Below the pieces are notes generated by a model. It searched no databases, was not told the origin of the DNA, and worked only from the letters and a program-made list of their open reading frames with translations. The translations under genes were made by a program, and so were the position numbers. A stretch of 26,376 nucleotides of DNA from an uncultured Bacilli bacterium (GTDB lineage: Bacteria > Bacillota_I > Bacilli_A > RF39 > UBA660): contig CAJUKM010000004.1 in the NCBI GenBank assembly GCA_910587535.1, positions 23,484 to 49,859 of the forward strand, read 5' to 3'. Of the stretch, positions 15,115 to 22,092 are shown piece by piece. The stretch's first letter is position 1. Each line of letters opens with the position of its first letter.

Positions 15115-15675
15115 ATGATGATCAATATAAACGACATCAAAAATGGAATGACTATCATCATGGATGGAAAACTTTGCGTCATAGTAGAATTCCAACATGT
15201 AAAACCTGGTAAAGGCTCTCCGTTTGTAAAGATGAAATTAAAAAACTTACGTACTGGAAGTATTACAGTAGATACTTACAATACTAACATTAAAATCGAA
15301 AGAGCTCATGTAGATAAATCTAAATCTCAGTTTCTATATGCTGAAGGTGAAAACTACGTGTTCATGAACAATGAGACATATGATCAAATGGAACTAGCAA
15401 AAGATACTCTAGGAGAAAATGCTAAGTATTTAAAAGAAGGACTAGAGATACAAATAGCTCAATATGAGGGCGAGATAATAGGTATAGATCTACCTGAAAA
15501 AATAGATTACGAAGTAGCATCTACAGAACCTGCTACTAAAGGTAATACGACATCTAGTGCGATGAAAGATGCTACTTTAGAAAACGGATTAGTTATCAAA
15601 GTTCCACTTTTCATAAACGATGGAGAAGTCGTCACTGTATCTACAATAGACGGAAGTTACTGCGGAAGAGCATAG
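15115..15675 (+). CDS. efp: Translation elongation factor P
   Basis: EF-P rescues ribosomes stalled at consecutive prolines. The KOW-like N-terminal domain contains FQHVKPGKGSPFV, whose loop lysine enters the peptidyl-transferase centre and is modified in many bacteria. LRTGSITVDTY and the C-terminal OB fold ending DGSYCGRA are typical. At 186 residues the length is normal. Two ATGs lie in tandem; 15115 is nearer to TAGGAGGA, but starting at 15118 would put the lysine at position 32 as in B. subtilis. No modification gene (EpmA or YmfI type) lies in the window. A terminator follows. Confidence 0.96.
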   Translation: MMININDIKNGMTIIMDGKLCVIVEFQHVKPGKGSPFVKMKLKNLRTGSITVDTYNTNIKIERAHVDKSKSQFLYAEGENYVFMNNETYDQMELAKDTLGENAKYLKEGLEIQIAQYEGEIIGIDLPEKIDYEVASTEPATKGNTTSSAMKDATLENGLVIKVPLFINDGEVVTVSTIDGSYCGRA

Positions 15676-15698
15676 GACATTTTGTCTTATGTTTTTTT
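15672..15698 (+). terminator. Intrinsic terminator after efp
   Basis: ATAGGACA / TGTCTTAT form an eight-base stem with one G-U pair and a three-base loop, followed by GTTTTTTT. The left arm starts inside the efp stop region. Confidence 0.8.
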
Positions 15699-15721
15699 GT
15701 TTCTAAATGTTTGCTCGCTGT

Positions 15722-15750
15722 TTGACATAGAAGTGGGCGTATGCTAGAAT
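15722..15750 (+). promoter_or_regulatory. Promoter of hisS
   Basis: TTGACA (15722-15727), a 17-base spacer and TAGAAT (15745-15750) with a TG extension make a near-consensus promoter. The leader of about 39 bases is too short for a T-box. Confidence 0.82.
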
Positions 15751-15795
15751 TTTAGTATGTATTTTGACCGATGAGTCTTTAGGGAGAGAAAAGTT

Positions 15796-17100
15796 ATGAA
15801 GAGAAAAGTTGACTTAAAAAACGTTAGAGGAAGTTACGACTACGATCCTCAAGAACAGAGAATCCGCAATCATATACAAGATACTTTGAGAGATTTATTC
15901 GAAAGTTACAGCTATAAACCGTTAGAAACTCCAATACTCTGTTATTACGATCTTTTAGCAGGTAAATATGACGAATCTAACGACCTTCTAAACGAAATTT
16001 ATAAACTTAGTGATCAGGGAGAAAGAGAATTGGGACTAAGATACGATCTCACCGTTCCATTCGCCAAGTATATCTCGATCTCTAAGAATTTACGTTTGCC
16101 TTTCAAAAGATTCGAAATCGGTAAAGTATTTAGAGATGGCCCTGTAAAGGCAGGTAGAGATAGGGAGTTTTTGCAATGCGATGTCGACGTCGTCGGACTC
16201 AGTGGAAGCGCAATCGAAGCAGAACTTTTAAGTCTATGGCTTACTGGATATGAGAGATTAGGAATAGACGTATATATCAAGTACAACAGCAGAAATCTTT
16301 TATGCGGTCTAATAAAGGAAGTTGCAAAAGTCGAAGATGATGAGCTTTCTTCTTACGTCACTGCAATAGATAAGATGGATAAACTATCTAAAGATGAATT
16401 GATAGGAGAACTTTTGAAATTAGGATTACAAAGAAACGATGCGCTCGAATTGTTATCGTATTTCGAATTAGATTTGAACGGTTTAAAAGAAAAGTTCTTA
16501 TCACAATCTAACGAAATGCTAATAAACGGACTAAACGAAGTATGTGAGCTAGAGAGTGTCTTAGAGAGTGTTGGAATAAAGAACGAAACAGTCTTTACTC
16601 CTTGTCTTGCTAGAGGTCAGGATTATTATACTGGCAATGTATTCGAAGTTTATGCTAAGAATGGCGAGTTAACTTGCAGTTTAGGTGGAGGTGGCAGATA
16701 CGACAGGATGATCACCGATTTTATCGACGATGGTAATTTGTATCCGGCAGTAGGCGTAAGTTTTGGACTTTCTACTATATATGAAATATTAAAAAATAGA
16801 GAGGAAGCTTATAAACCTTTTGTAGACGTTTTAATCGTTCCTATGGCTACAGAAGGAGAGTCTATAAAGTTAGCTAATGAGATCCGTGAGTTAGGATTAA
16901 AAGTAGAAGTGGATTTGACAAAACGTAAGTTGAAAAGATCTTTCGAATTTGCAGATAAAGAAAACATTCCTTATGTCGTCGTTCTAGGCGAAGATGAATT
17001 GAATAATAAGACTTTTAAAATTAAAAGTATGTGCACTTCAGAGGAAAGAGAAATATCTTTAGACGACGTTTCTACTCTAAAAGATATAATTGATCTATGA
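15796..17100 (+). CDS. hisS: Histidyl-tRNA synthetase
   Basis: A class II aminoacyl-tRNA synthetase that charges tRNA-His. All hallmarks are visible: an N-terminal VRGSYDYDP, motif 2 with RYDLTVPFAKYI and RFEIGKVFRDGPVKAGRDREF, the histidine-specific ARGQDYYTG, and motif 3 in GGGGRYD. The C-terminal anticodon-binding domain (from about residue 335, DVLIVPMATEG) is complete. The 434-residue length is normal. GGGAG lies nine bases before the ATG. The stop overlaps the next gene's ATG (ATGA), which suggests translational coupling. aspS, its usual partner in Bacilli, does not follow here. Confidence 0.97.
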   Translation: MKRKVDLKNVRGSYDYDPQEQRIRNHIQDTLRDLFESYSYKPLETPILCYYDLLAGKYDESNDLLNEIYKLSDQGERELGLRYDLTVPFAKYISISKNLRLPFKRFEIGKVFRDGPVKAGRDREFLQCDVDVVGLSGSAIEAELLSLWLTGYERLGIDVYIKYNSRNLLCGLIKEVAKVEDDELSSYVTAIDKMDKLSKDELIGELLKLGLQRNDALELLSYFELDLNGLKEKFLSQSNEMLINGLNEVCELESVLESVGIKNETVFTPCLARGQDYYTGNVFEVYAKNGELTCSLGGGGRYDRMITDFIDDGNLYPAVGVSFGLSTIYEILKNREEAYKPFVDVLIVPMATEGESIKLANEIRELGLKVEVDLTKRKLKRSFEFADKENIPYVVVLGEDELNNKTFKIKSMCTSEEREISLDDVSTLKDIIDL

Positions 17101-17633
17101 ATTTTGAAAAAATCGATAATCCATACGATTTGCTCGAATTTATGAGCAATATAGAATATGGCTATATAACAGAGGATGGAGAAAAATATCGCTTAGAGGA
17201 TGAGGAATTTTTAATCACTTGGAAGCTAACTTCTCCCGTTAAGCTTATTAAAAAGAAGTGTGGTAACTGCTTCGATCGGGTTGAACTCGAAAGATATTGG
17301 TTTTCAAAAAAAGGTTATAAGTTTAAAACATTCTTCATCATATTCCAATTAGAAGAAGCTAATCCTTTTACTATGCATTCTTTTTTAGTCTATGAAGACG
17401 GTCAGAAATACTATTATTTCGATTCTGAAGTCGGAATAGAAGAATTCTCAAGCTATTTAGATGCAGTCGAATTTCAATTAAAAAGACATATCGTTTTAAA
17501 CAATGTAATCAGAAAATTAAAAAAACACGAGATAGAATCTTTACACGTCTATTTATTTGATGATATTCCATACGATATAGATATTTATCAATACATGGAT
17601 GAAATTTTAGATGGTGGAATACTTTATCTTTGA
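17097..17633 (+). CDS. Transglutaminase-like putative cysteine hydrolase coupled to hisS
   Basis: No named family was recognised with certainty. The 178-residue soluble protein shows the order and spacing of a transglutaminase-like (papain-type) active site: KCGNCFDRVELERYWFSKKG with Cys58 after G-N, then FTMHSFLVYEDG with His94, then YYYFDSEVG with Asp109. These would form a Cys-His-Asp triad, although Cys55 is an alternative. There is no signal peptide or membrane helix, so it should act in the cytosol. The start overlaps the hisS stop by four bases, and no Shine-Dalgarno of its own is evident. Its substrate is unknown; the link to hisS may only be transcriptional. The C-terminus is acidic and Tyr/Asp-rich. 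Confidence 0.6.
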   Translation: MNFEKIDNPYDLLEFMSNIEYGYITEDGEKYRLEDEEFLITWKLTSPVKLIKKKCGNCFDRVELERYWFSKKGYKFKTFFIIFQLEEANPFTMHSFLVYEDGQKYYYFDSEVGIEEFSSYLDAVEFQLKRHIVLNNVIRKLKKHEIESLHVYLFDDIPYDIDIYQYMDEILDGGILYL

Positions 17634-17640
17634 TTTGTGG

Positions 17641-17646
17641 TATAAT
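17641..17646 (+). promoter_or_regulatory. Extended -10 promoter of tRNA-Leu
   Basis: TGG-TATAAT is an extended -10 box, ending 19 bases before the mature tRNA 5' end. No convincing -35 box is seen. Confidence 0.6.
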
Positions 17647-17665
17647 GTTTTTTAAGGAACATTTT

Positions 17666-17749
17666 GCTCAGATGATGGAATGGTAGACATGTTGGTCTCA
17701 GACGCCAATGGAGTAATCCGTGCGAGTTCAACTCTCGTTCTGAGCACCA
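17666..17749 (+). tRNA. tRNA-Leu (anticodon CAG)
   Basis: An 84-base class II tRNA with encoded CCA. Acceptor arms GCTCAGA and TCTGAGC pair perfectly, followed by A and CCA. The anticodon arm TTGGT/GCCAA encloses the loop CTCAGAC, whose middle bases CAG read the leucine codon CUG. The long variable arm is GGA/TCC with a short loop, and the T arm GCGAG/CTCGT carries TTCAACT. The tRNA is single, not in a cluster. Confidence 0.95.
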
Positions 17750-17785
17750 AAAATTTTATTAAACTCGAATTTTCGAGTACGATAG

Positions 17786-17813
17786 AAAGCGATTTGTGAA
17801 AAAGTCGCTTTTA
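17786..17813 (+). terminator. Possible terminator after tRNA-Leu
   Basis: AAAGCGA and TCGCTTT pair, with further A-T pairing inside and TTTT at the end. The tail is short, and the hairpin overlaps the -35 of the next gene, so the call is weak. A second small hairpin, ACTCGA/TCGAGT (17763-17778), stands just upstream without a T tail. Confidence 0.4.
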
Positions 17814-17822
17814 TGCTATTAT
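17794..17822 (+). promoter_or_regulatory. Promoter of the 88-residue membrane protein gene
   Basis: TTGTGA and TATTAT are 17 bases apart, and the -10 has a TG extension (TGC). The start point near 17829 gives a leader of about 29 bases with AGGAGG. Confidence 0.55.
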
Positions 17823-17857
17823 CTATCTTATAAATATCGTTTTTTAGGAGGAAAAAT

Positions 17858-18124
17858 ATGGAACCATTTTACGACTTCATGTTAGATATGTTAGGTAAAC
17901 TGATCATCGATAAAGCATTCAACAAAGAAAGAAGTATTAAAGAGCGTTTACCCTATATATTGTCGTATTATATTGTCATAATACTTTTACTGGCTTTATC
18001 TGTTTTCTTGAGTGTTAACTTTATAAGAACTAAAAATGTTTTAGGGTACTTTTTGGCCTTTGTCAGTATCATACTTTTTATAATGTTAATATTGCCATTT
18101 TTTGAAAATAGAAATAGACGTTAG
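17858..18124 (+). CDS. Small two-helix membrane protein, unknown function
   Basis: An unrecognised 88-residue protein. An amphipathic, charged N-terminal stretch (LIIDKAFNKERSIKERL) is followed by two transmembrane helices (YYIVIILLLALSVFLSVNF and GYFLAFVSIILFIMLILPFF) joined by a short RTKN loop, with a basic end (ENRNRR). Both ends would lie in the cytosol by the positive-inside rule. AGGAGG stands six bases before the ATG, and its own promoter precedes it, so expression is likely. It ends two bases before the convergent Cdd1-like gene. Confidence 0.75.
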   Translation: MEPFYDFMLDMLGKLIIDKAFNKERSIKERLPYILSYYIVIILLLALSVFLSVNFIRTKNVLGYFLAFVSIILFIMLILPFFENRNRR

Positions 18125-18126
18125 AT

Positions 18127-18399
18127 CTATTTATTTTTTTTATTATACTCTTTGTCTTTCCAATACCACCATTTTAATTTTTCTTGATCCCAAACGTCGT
18201 TGTTGGCATAGTAGACTGCCATCTTAAACAAATACAGTTGGCATCTGTCTTCTATGTATTTTTTATATTCGCAATCTTTTTTATATAGTTCTTCTGGGTC
18301 CAAGCCTTTTAAATCTTCGACACACGTTATGCCTAAGTTTAAAAGATCTTGTTTGGTGTTTTTTCCGACATTTGGAATCGTGATCAAATCTGTCTTCAT
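18127..18399 (-). CDS. Helix-hairpin-helix protein of the Cdd1 ('pathogenicity locus') family
   Basis: A 90-residue protein with an N-terminal helix-hairpin-helix (IPNVGKNTKQDLLNLGI), then VEDLKGLDPEELY, a Cys pair (DCEYKKYIEDRCQLYLFKMA) and the closing KLKWWYWKD. These match the Cdd1 family (PF11731), named from a C. difficile locus; the pathogenicity name does not imply virulence. Helix-hairpin-helix motifs usually bind DNA non-specifically, but the family's role is unknown. AAAGGAG lies upstream, and a TATAAT on the minus strand (18425-18420) predicts a leader of about 14 bases. It is divergent from the 125-residue unknown gene. Confidence 0.85.
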   Translation of the reverse strand: MKTDLITIPNVGKNTKQDLLNLGITCVEDLKGLDPEELYKKDCEYKKYIEDRCQLYLFKMAVYYANNDVWDQEKLKWWYWKDKEYNKKNK

Positions 18400-18448
18400 C
18401 GTTTTTCTCCTTTTTTAAGATTATAATATAGCTTTAAAATTATTTCTA

Positions 18449-18477
18449 TTGAAAAATGTCTAGAATTTATCTATTCT
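18449..18477 (+). promoter_or_regulatory. Promoter of the 125-residue unknown gene
   Basis: TTGAAA (18449-18454) and TATTCT (18472-18477) are 17 bases apart. The start point would be near 18484, after the ATG at 18482, which favours the ATG at 18497 as the true start. Confidence 0.6.
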
Positions 18478-18496
18478 ATATATGGTGATATGTTTT

Positions 18497-18874
18497 ATGA
18501 GAAAATTGACAAAAAACGATATAGATGAATTTTTAAATTATTATCATTTCTTGCACGACAGTCATATCTATAAAATAAATTATGATGTCAACAAGTCCTT
18601 AATCGAAGTGGAGATAGATGTATACTGGTCCGGTGAAGCAACTAAAAAAGAAGATAATTCACTAGATACTCACAAAACTAAATTGTGCATAGTATGTAAT
18701 GGAATAGAAGAGTGTAACAACAAAGCTATGTACGTATTCGACTATATCGATTCAGCTTATTTAAAGTACGTGACAATAATGGGAAAAGAATTTATATGTC
18801 TAGCCGATGATGAAAGTGATCCTTCATTTTATGTCGTCTGTGATTATATAGAATATGAAGAAATAGATAAATGA
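18497..18874 (+). CDS. Acidic cytosolic protein, unknown function
   Basis: No family was recognised with confidence. The 125-residue product is acidic, lacks signal and membrane segments, and begins with a helix and LHDSHIYKINYD, followed by alternating strands (SLIEVEIDVYW, KLCIVCNG, KYVTIMGKEFICL). A 'HD-S/G-x-I-x-x-I-x-Y' opening followed by beta strands occurs in several small uncharacterised and immunity-type proteins, but that is only a resemblance; no toxin gene is adjacent. The ATG at 18482 would add MVICF; I preferred 18497 because GGTGAT lies seven bases before it and the promoter puts the transcript start between the two ATGs. A long inverted repeat follows the stop. Confidence 0.7.
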   Translation: MRKLTKNDIDEFLNYYHFLHDSHIYKINYDVNKSLIEVEIDVYWSGEATKKEDNSLDTHKTKLCIVCNGIEECNNKAMYVFDYIDSAYLKYVTIMGKEFICLADDESDPSFYVVCDYIEYEEIDK

Positions 18875-18884
18875 TGATCATCTA

Positions 18885-18929
18885 ATCACCAACTTCGAAG
18901 CGAAGTCATAATATATAGTGGTTGGTGAT
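18885..18929 (+). promoter_or_regulatory. Inverted repeat before the lipoprotein gene, with inner hairpin
   Basis: Perfect nine-base arms ATCACCAAC (18885-18893) and GTTGGTGAT (18921-18929) are separated by 27 bases. Inside, CTTCG/CGAAG (18893-18905) forms a second small hairpin. The right arm contains GGTGAT, the only ribosome-binding candidate for the TTG start at 18935, so folding would hide it. A CATAAT (18907-18912) between the arms could be a -10 box, in which case the arms would act as DNA operator half-sites instead. It does not match a TPP or other riboswitch that I know. Confidence 0.55.
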
Positions 18930-18934
18930 AAATT

Positions 18935-19936
18935 TTGAAAAAAGTTTTAAACATGAGTTCGTTTTTCTTAACAGTTTTGATGTTTTCTGTTTTTGCTTTA
19001 GCGATGAGTGGATGTCAAAAAGAAGATGACGAAAAAAATCTCAAGAGTATTTCTTTAGGAGAAGTTACTCACAGTGCTTTCTATGCTCCATTGTATGTAG
19101 CGATGGAAAACGGTTATTTCGAAGAAGAAGGTCTTAAAATAGACTTGACTTTGATCAGTGGGGCGAACAACGTTACTGCTGCAGTGTTGAGCGGAGATGT
19201 CGAGATAGGTTTTTGTGGACCAGAGGCAACTATCTACATATATAACGGCGGAGAAAAAGATTACATCAAAACTTTTGCCGGATTAACTAAGAGAGATGGT
19301 CAATTCTTAGTTTCAAGAAAAAATATCGACTCTTTCGACTGGTCTATGCTTAGAGGTAAGGAAGTTTTAGCTGGAAGAGTTGGAGGAATGCCAGAACTCA
19401 ACTTCGAGAACGCACTTAAAAATGCTAAAATCGACAAAGGCGAAGTCGACATCAATACATCTGTAGATTTTGCTTCTTTGACTAGTGCTTTTATCGGAGG
19501 AGAAGGTGACTTTGTAAACCTGTTCGAACCGAATGCGACAAAACTAGTCAATATGGGATTCGGGTATGTAGTTGCAAACATCGGAGAGATGTCAGGAGAA
19601 ATGCCTTACACTGCATTCAATGCTCGTAAAAGTTATATCGAAGAGAATAGAGATACTATCGAAAAATTTACGAGAGCTATCTCTAAAGGATTGGAATTTT
19701 GTAGAGATAACGATCCAGAAAAAATAGCAGAAATAATAATCGGACAATTTCCGGATACTTCTATCAACGATTTAGAAGTAATAGTCAAGAGATATAAAGA
19801 TGCCGACAGTTGGTTAGAAACTCCTATCGTATCGAAAGAACTCTTCGAAAATTTAGAAGACATCATGATCGATTCAAAACAGATCAAAGAATATGTACCA
19901 TTCGAAGATCTAGTAGAAAATGTGTACCAAAAGTAA
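18935..19936 (+). CDS. ABC-transporter substrate-binding lipoprotein (NMT1/SsuA-like)
   Basis: A signal peptide (KK start, hydrophobic core, MSGC lipobox with Cys27) predicts a lipoprotein on the outer face of the membrane. The mature part has the NMT1/SsuA-type periplasmic-binding fold: ISLGEVTHSAFYAPLYVAMENGYFEEEGL, then AAVLSGDVEIGFCGPEATI, LRGKEVLAGRVGG and TAFNARKSYIEEN. Family members bind thiamine precursors, aliphatic sulfonates, nitrate or similar small anions; the ligand here is not predictable. The 333-residue length is normal. No permease or ATPase gene is adjacent, so it is an orphan unless they lie elsewhere. The TTG start is chosen because it gives the KK N-terminus and lies just after GGTGAT. 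A terminator overlaps the stop, so it is probably transcribed alone or with the gene upstream. Confidence 0.88.
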   Translation: MKKVLNMSSFFLTVLMFSVFALAMSGCQKEDDEKNLKSISLGEVTHSAFYAPLYVAMENGYFEEEGLKIDLTLISGANNVTAAVLSGDVEIGFCGPEATIYIYNGGEKDYIKTFAGLTKRDGQFLVSRKNIDSFDWSMLRGKEVLAGRVGGMPELNFENALKNAKIDKGEVDINTSVDFASLTSAFIGGEGDFVNLFEPNATKLVNMGFGYVVANIGEMSGEMPYTAFNARKSYIEENRDTIEKFTRAISKGLEFCRDNDPEKIAEIIIGQFPDTSINDLEVIVKRYKDADSWLETPIVSKELFENLEDIMIDSKQIKEYVPFEDLVENVYQK

Positions 19937-19954
19937 GTGCTGCGGCACTTTTTT
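19935..19954 (+). terminator. Intrinsic terminator after the lipoprotein gene
   Basis: AAGTGC / GCACTT with loop TGCG, followed directly by T (six in a row with the arm end). The left arm begins within the TAA stop. Confidence 0.88.
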
Positions 19955-19994
19955 AATTTAGCAAAATTATTCTTTATTTTTTTTAATGAATTAG

Positions 19995-20000
19995 TATAAT
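19995..20000 (+). promoter_or_regulatory. -10 box of the 211-residue membrane protein gene
   Basis: A perfect TATAAT lies about 25 bases before the GTG start, with AAGGAGAT between. The -35 region is T-rich without a clear hexamer. Confidence 0.5.
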
Positions 20001-20024
20001 TTATATATAAAAGGAGATATATTT

Positions 20025-20660
20025 GTGAAAAAAATTAGAGAATGCTATCCTTTCGTCGTTTTATTTCTATTCGTACTTTCTAACTTCGTATTTAGACATA
20101 TCGTGGTAACAGGTAGTTTATATCGCATATCGATGTTATTAGTTATCTTTATCAATTTTATCTTAGTTATCAAATTTAAAAAAAGTATTAAAAGAAAGAG
20201 TCCGTTTATAATAATCTATTTCTTAATGTGTATATTTTGTAAGAATGCTCTGAATTTATATTTCTCTCTATCAAATATATTAGCATATATCATCGCTGGA
20301 TTTATGGAATGTCATTTTGTAAAAGCATTAACCATCATAATCATTTCAATCGCCACTTTGTTTTTCTTACCACTGACATTCATTTTTCTACTTTTATATT
20401 CGGGATTAGATGGCACCAAAAGCATGCACGACGTATATAGTGATACTCATTATATATGTGAAAACGATTACGAAATATATTCTTTTTCTATGGGAGCGAT
20501 GGATGGATTCCATTACAGTGTCGGGAAATATCACGAATTTTTACGAATAGACGATATTTTAGAAATATCTTATAGAAAGAGAAATGAAACTACTCAAGAA
20601 ATCTATGAAGAATTTTTGGAAAACAATGACTGTATGCTTGCCGAAGAAATACATCGCTAA
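20025..20660 (+). CDS. Multi-pass membrane protein, unknown function
   Basis: Not a recognised family. The 211-residue product has four hydrophobic segments (VVLFLFVLSNFVF, ISMLLVIFINFILVI, FIIIYFLMCIFC, and a long one around IIIISIATLFFLPLTFIFLLLY) in the first 125 residues. A soluble tail of about 85 residues follows, containing HDVYSDTHYICENDYEIYSF and an acidic end. A weakly hydrophobic AYIIAGFMECHF may dip into the membrane. It starts with GTG after AAGGAGATAT, with a TATAAT further upstream. It is flanked by terminators, so it is a single-gene unit. Nothing in the tail identifies an enzyme. Confidence 0.75.
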   Translation: MKKIRECYPFVVLFLFVLSNFVFRHIVVTGSLYRISMLLVIFINFILVIKFKKSIKRKSPFIIIYFLMCIFCKNALNLYFSLSNILAYIIAGFMECHFVKALTIIIISIATLFFLPLTFIFLLLYSGLDGTKSMHDVYSDTHYICENDYEIYSFSMGAMDGFHYSVGKYHEFLRIDDILEISYRKRNETTQEIYEEFLENNDCMLAEEIHR

Positions 20661-20672
20661 GTTTTATTTGTC

Positions 20673-20700
20673 GTCCAGCATTTTTGATACTGGGCTTTTC
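20673..20700 (+). terminator. Probable terminator after the 211-residue membrane protein gene
   Basis: GTCCAGCAT / ATACTGGGC pair with one mismatch and one G-U pair, loop of five, followed by TTTTCTT. It lies 12 bases after the stop. Confidence 0.6.
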
Positions 20701-20725
20701 TTACTATCTTTTCTATAGATAGTAA
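20701..20725. repeat. Perfect nine-base inverted repeat upstream of the coiled-coil gene
   Basis: TTACTATCT (20701-20709) and AGATAGTAA (20717-20725) flank a seven-base loop. No T run follows on the plus strand, so it is not a classic terminator; it could be an operator, a leader hairpin of the next operon, or part of a double hairpin with the terminator just before it. Confidence 0.6.
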
Positions 20726-20784
20726 ATGATAGGGATTAGTAAAGATAAAAAAGGAGAAAAAAAGGTTTACTTTTAAAAGATAAT

Positions 20785-22092
20785 TTGTTAAAATTATTCC
20801 AGAATAGTAAGGGAGATGCTAGAGCTAGTATGGAAAAATTTGAATTTGAAGGGGAAAAGAACGTCGAAATTTTTAGCGGGTTTGTAAGTAGAACGAAAGA
20901 TGCACTTACTACTCTAATCGATAATATCAAAGATAATATTAAAGAATATGAACAGAGAATAGAGGATACGACAAAAGAGGTTTCCGATAACGAGTCATCA
21001 CGTGAAAAATGTGAACACGAGATTACTAAGATGGAAAACAAAATCGATTCTATAAAAGAAGCGATCGAGAATGTCGAGAGCACTTATAAAAAGATGGTCG
21101 ATGCATATGCATCTACTAGTAAGGGTGAGACTAGAGAGTTATATAGCGAGATCATAGATGGCGCGAGAGCCAACTGTGAAAAGGATGTCGAAAAGAATAG
21201 ATCCGAAATAGCTAGACTCAATAGCGATATAGAAGCTATAAAGAACAATATCTCTGAATTTACTAAAATTATCGATGATTTAAACAAAAGTTTGGACAAC
21301 TATAATTTAGAACTATATAAATATAATAAAGCACTCGAATATATGGATAAAATTTCTGATAAGACTGCACAAGATTTAGAAGAAATATCTTCAAAAAGAG
21401 AAATAACAGTTAAGAAAGCAGAAGGAAAAGCTACTACAAAGAAGACTGAACCAAAGAAAACTGCCTCTAAAGCCAAAGAGGTCGAAGTCGAAGTAGAGGA
21501 AGAAAAAAAGCCTAGAGCCACTGCTCCAAAAGTAGAAAATGTTGTAAAAGAAGATAAAGAAGAACAATCATCTAGAAACAGTTCTTTTGAAGATTCTTTA
21601 AAACAGATCTATGACTTTACTGGATATACTCCAAAAAGAGAAGAACCTGAAGTAGCGCCTAAAGTAGAAGAAGAAAAAACTGTCTATACCGATAATTTGG
21701 AATCATTATTTACAAATGAGGCAAATGATGTAGAAGATAAAAAAGAAGATAGCAATTTCTTAGATGCCGATATTTCAAGTTGGGAGAGTATGTTAAATAC
21801 CCCTAATGTCGAACCAGTAATGGACAATGTAGTTGATCGTCATGAAAGTATCGAAGACACAGTAAATCAACTTTTAAATCCCTATGGAACTACTTATCAA
21901 AGACTTAAGAGCATTACTTCCGATAGAATAGTGTTCAGAAATGGAACGATAATTCCATTCGATATGACTATCGAAGATGTCGTTAAGGCAGTAAATTCTA
22001 TAGATGGAAACGATCTAAAGAAGATGAAGACTGTCGGACCTGAGATAACTCTTTTGAGAAAGATTAAAGCTATGAAAGAAGGTAATTTATAA
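20785..22092 (+). CDS. Coiled-coil protein with a conserved-looking C-terminal domain, unknown function
   Basis: No family was recognised. The roughly 435-residue product begins with about 200 residues of charged heptad-like helix (Lys/Glu/Asp/Asn-rich, e.g. IDNIKDNIKEYEQRIEDTTK), then a Lys/Glu/Pro/Ala linker (about 205-290) and a compact C-terminal region (about 365-435) with GTTYQRLKSI, RIVFRNGTIIPFDMTIEDVV and TVGPEITLLRKIKAMKEG. There is no signal or membrane segment. The start is unclear: AAGGAG at 20751-20756 has no ATG, GTG or TTG at a normal distance, the first usable TTG is at 20785, and the first ATG is at 20830. The frame is open back to 20749. It is followed by a one-base-overlap gene, so the two form an operon. 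A structural or scaffold role is possible but not shown. Confidence 0.75.
   Translation: MLKLFQNSKGDARASMEKFEFEGEKNVEIFSGFVSRTKDALTTLIDNIKDNIKEYEQRIEDTTKEVSDNESSREKCEHEITKMENKIDSIKEAIENVESTYKKMVDAYASTSKGETRELYSEIIDGARANCEKDVEKNRSEIARLNSDIEAIKNNISEFTKIIDDLNKSLDNYNLELYKYNKALEYMDKISDKTAQDLEEISSKREITVKKAEGKATTKKTEPKKTASKAKEVEVEVEEEKKPRATAPKVENVVKEDKEEQSSRNSSFEDSLKQIYDFTGYTPKREEPEVAPKVEEEKTVYTDNLESLFTNEANDVEDKKEDSNFLDADISSWESMLNTPNVEPVMDNVVDRHESIEDTVNQLLNPYGTTYQRLKSITSDRIVFRNGTIIPFDMTIEDVVKAVNSIDGNDLKKMKTVGPEITLLRKIKAMKEGNL

Noticed and set aside
15699..15795. T-box leader upstream of hisS
   Set aside because: The space from the predicted transcript start to the ATG is about 39 bases, without a T-box sequence or terminator hairpin.
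18875..18934. TPP riboswitch upstream of the NMT1-like lipoprotein
   Set aside because: The conserved CTGAGA and the other core segments of the TPP fold are absent, and the space is too short.
20736..21083. Minus-strand frame of 115 codons opposite the coiled-coil gene
   Set aside because: Its hydrophobic Ser/Leu-rich product is the expected antisense of a Lys/Glu-rich coiled coil.
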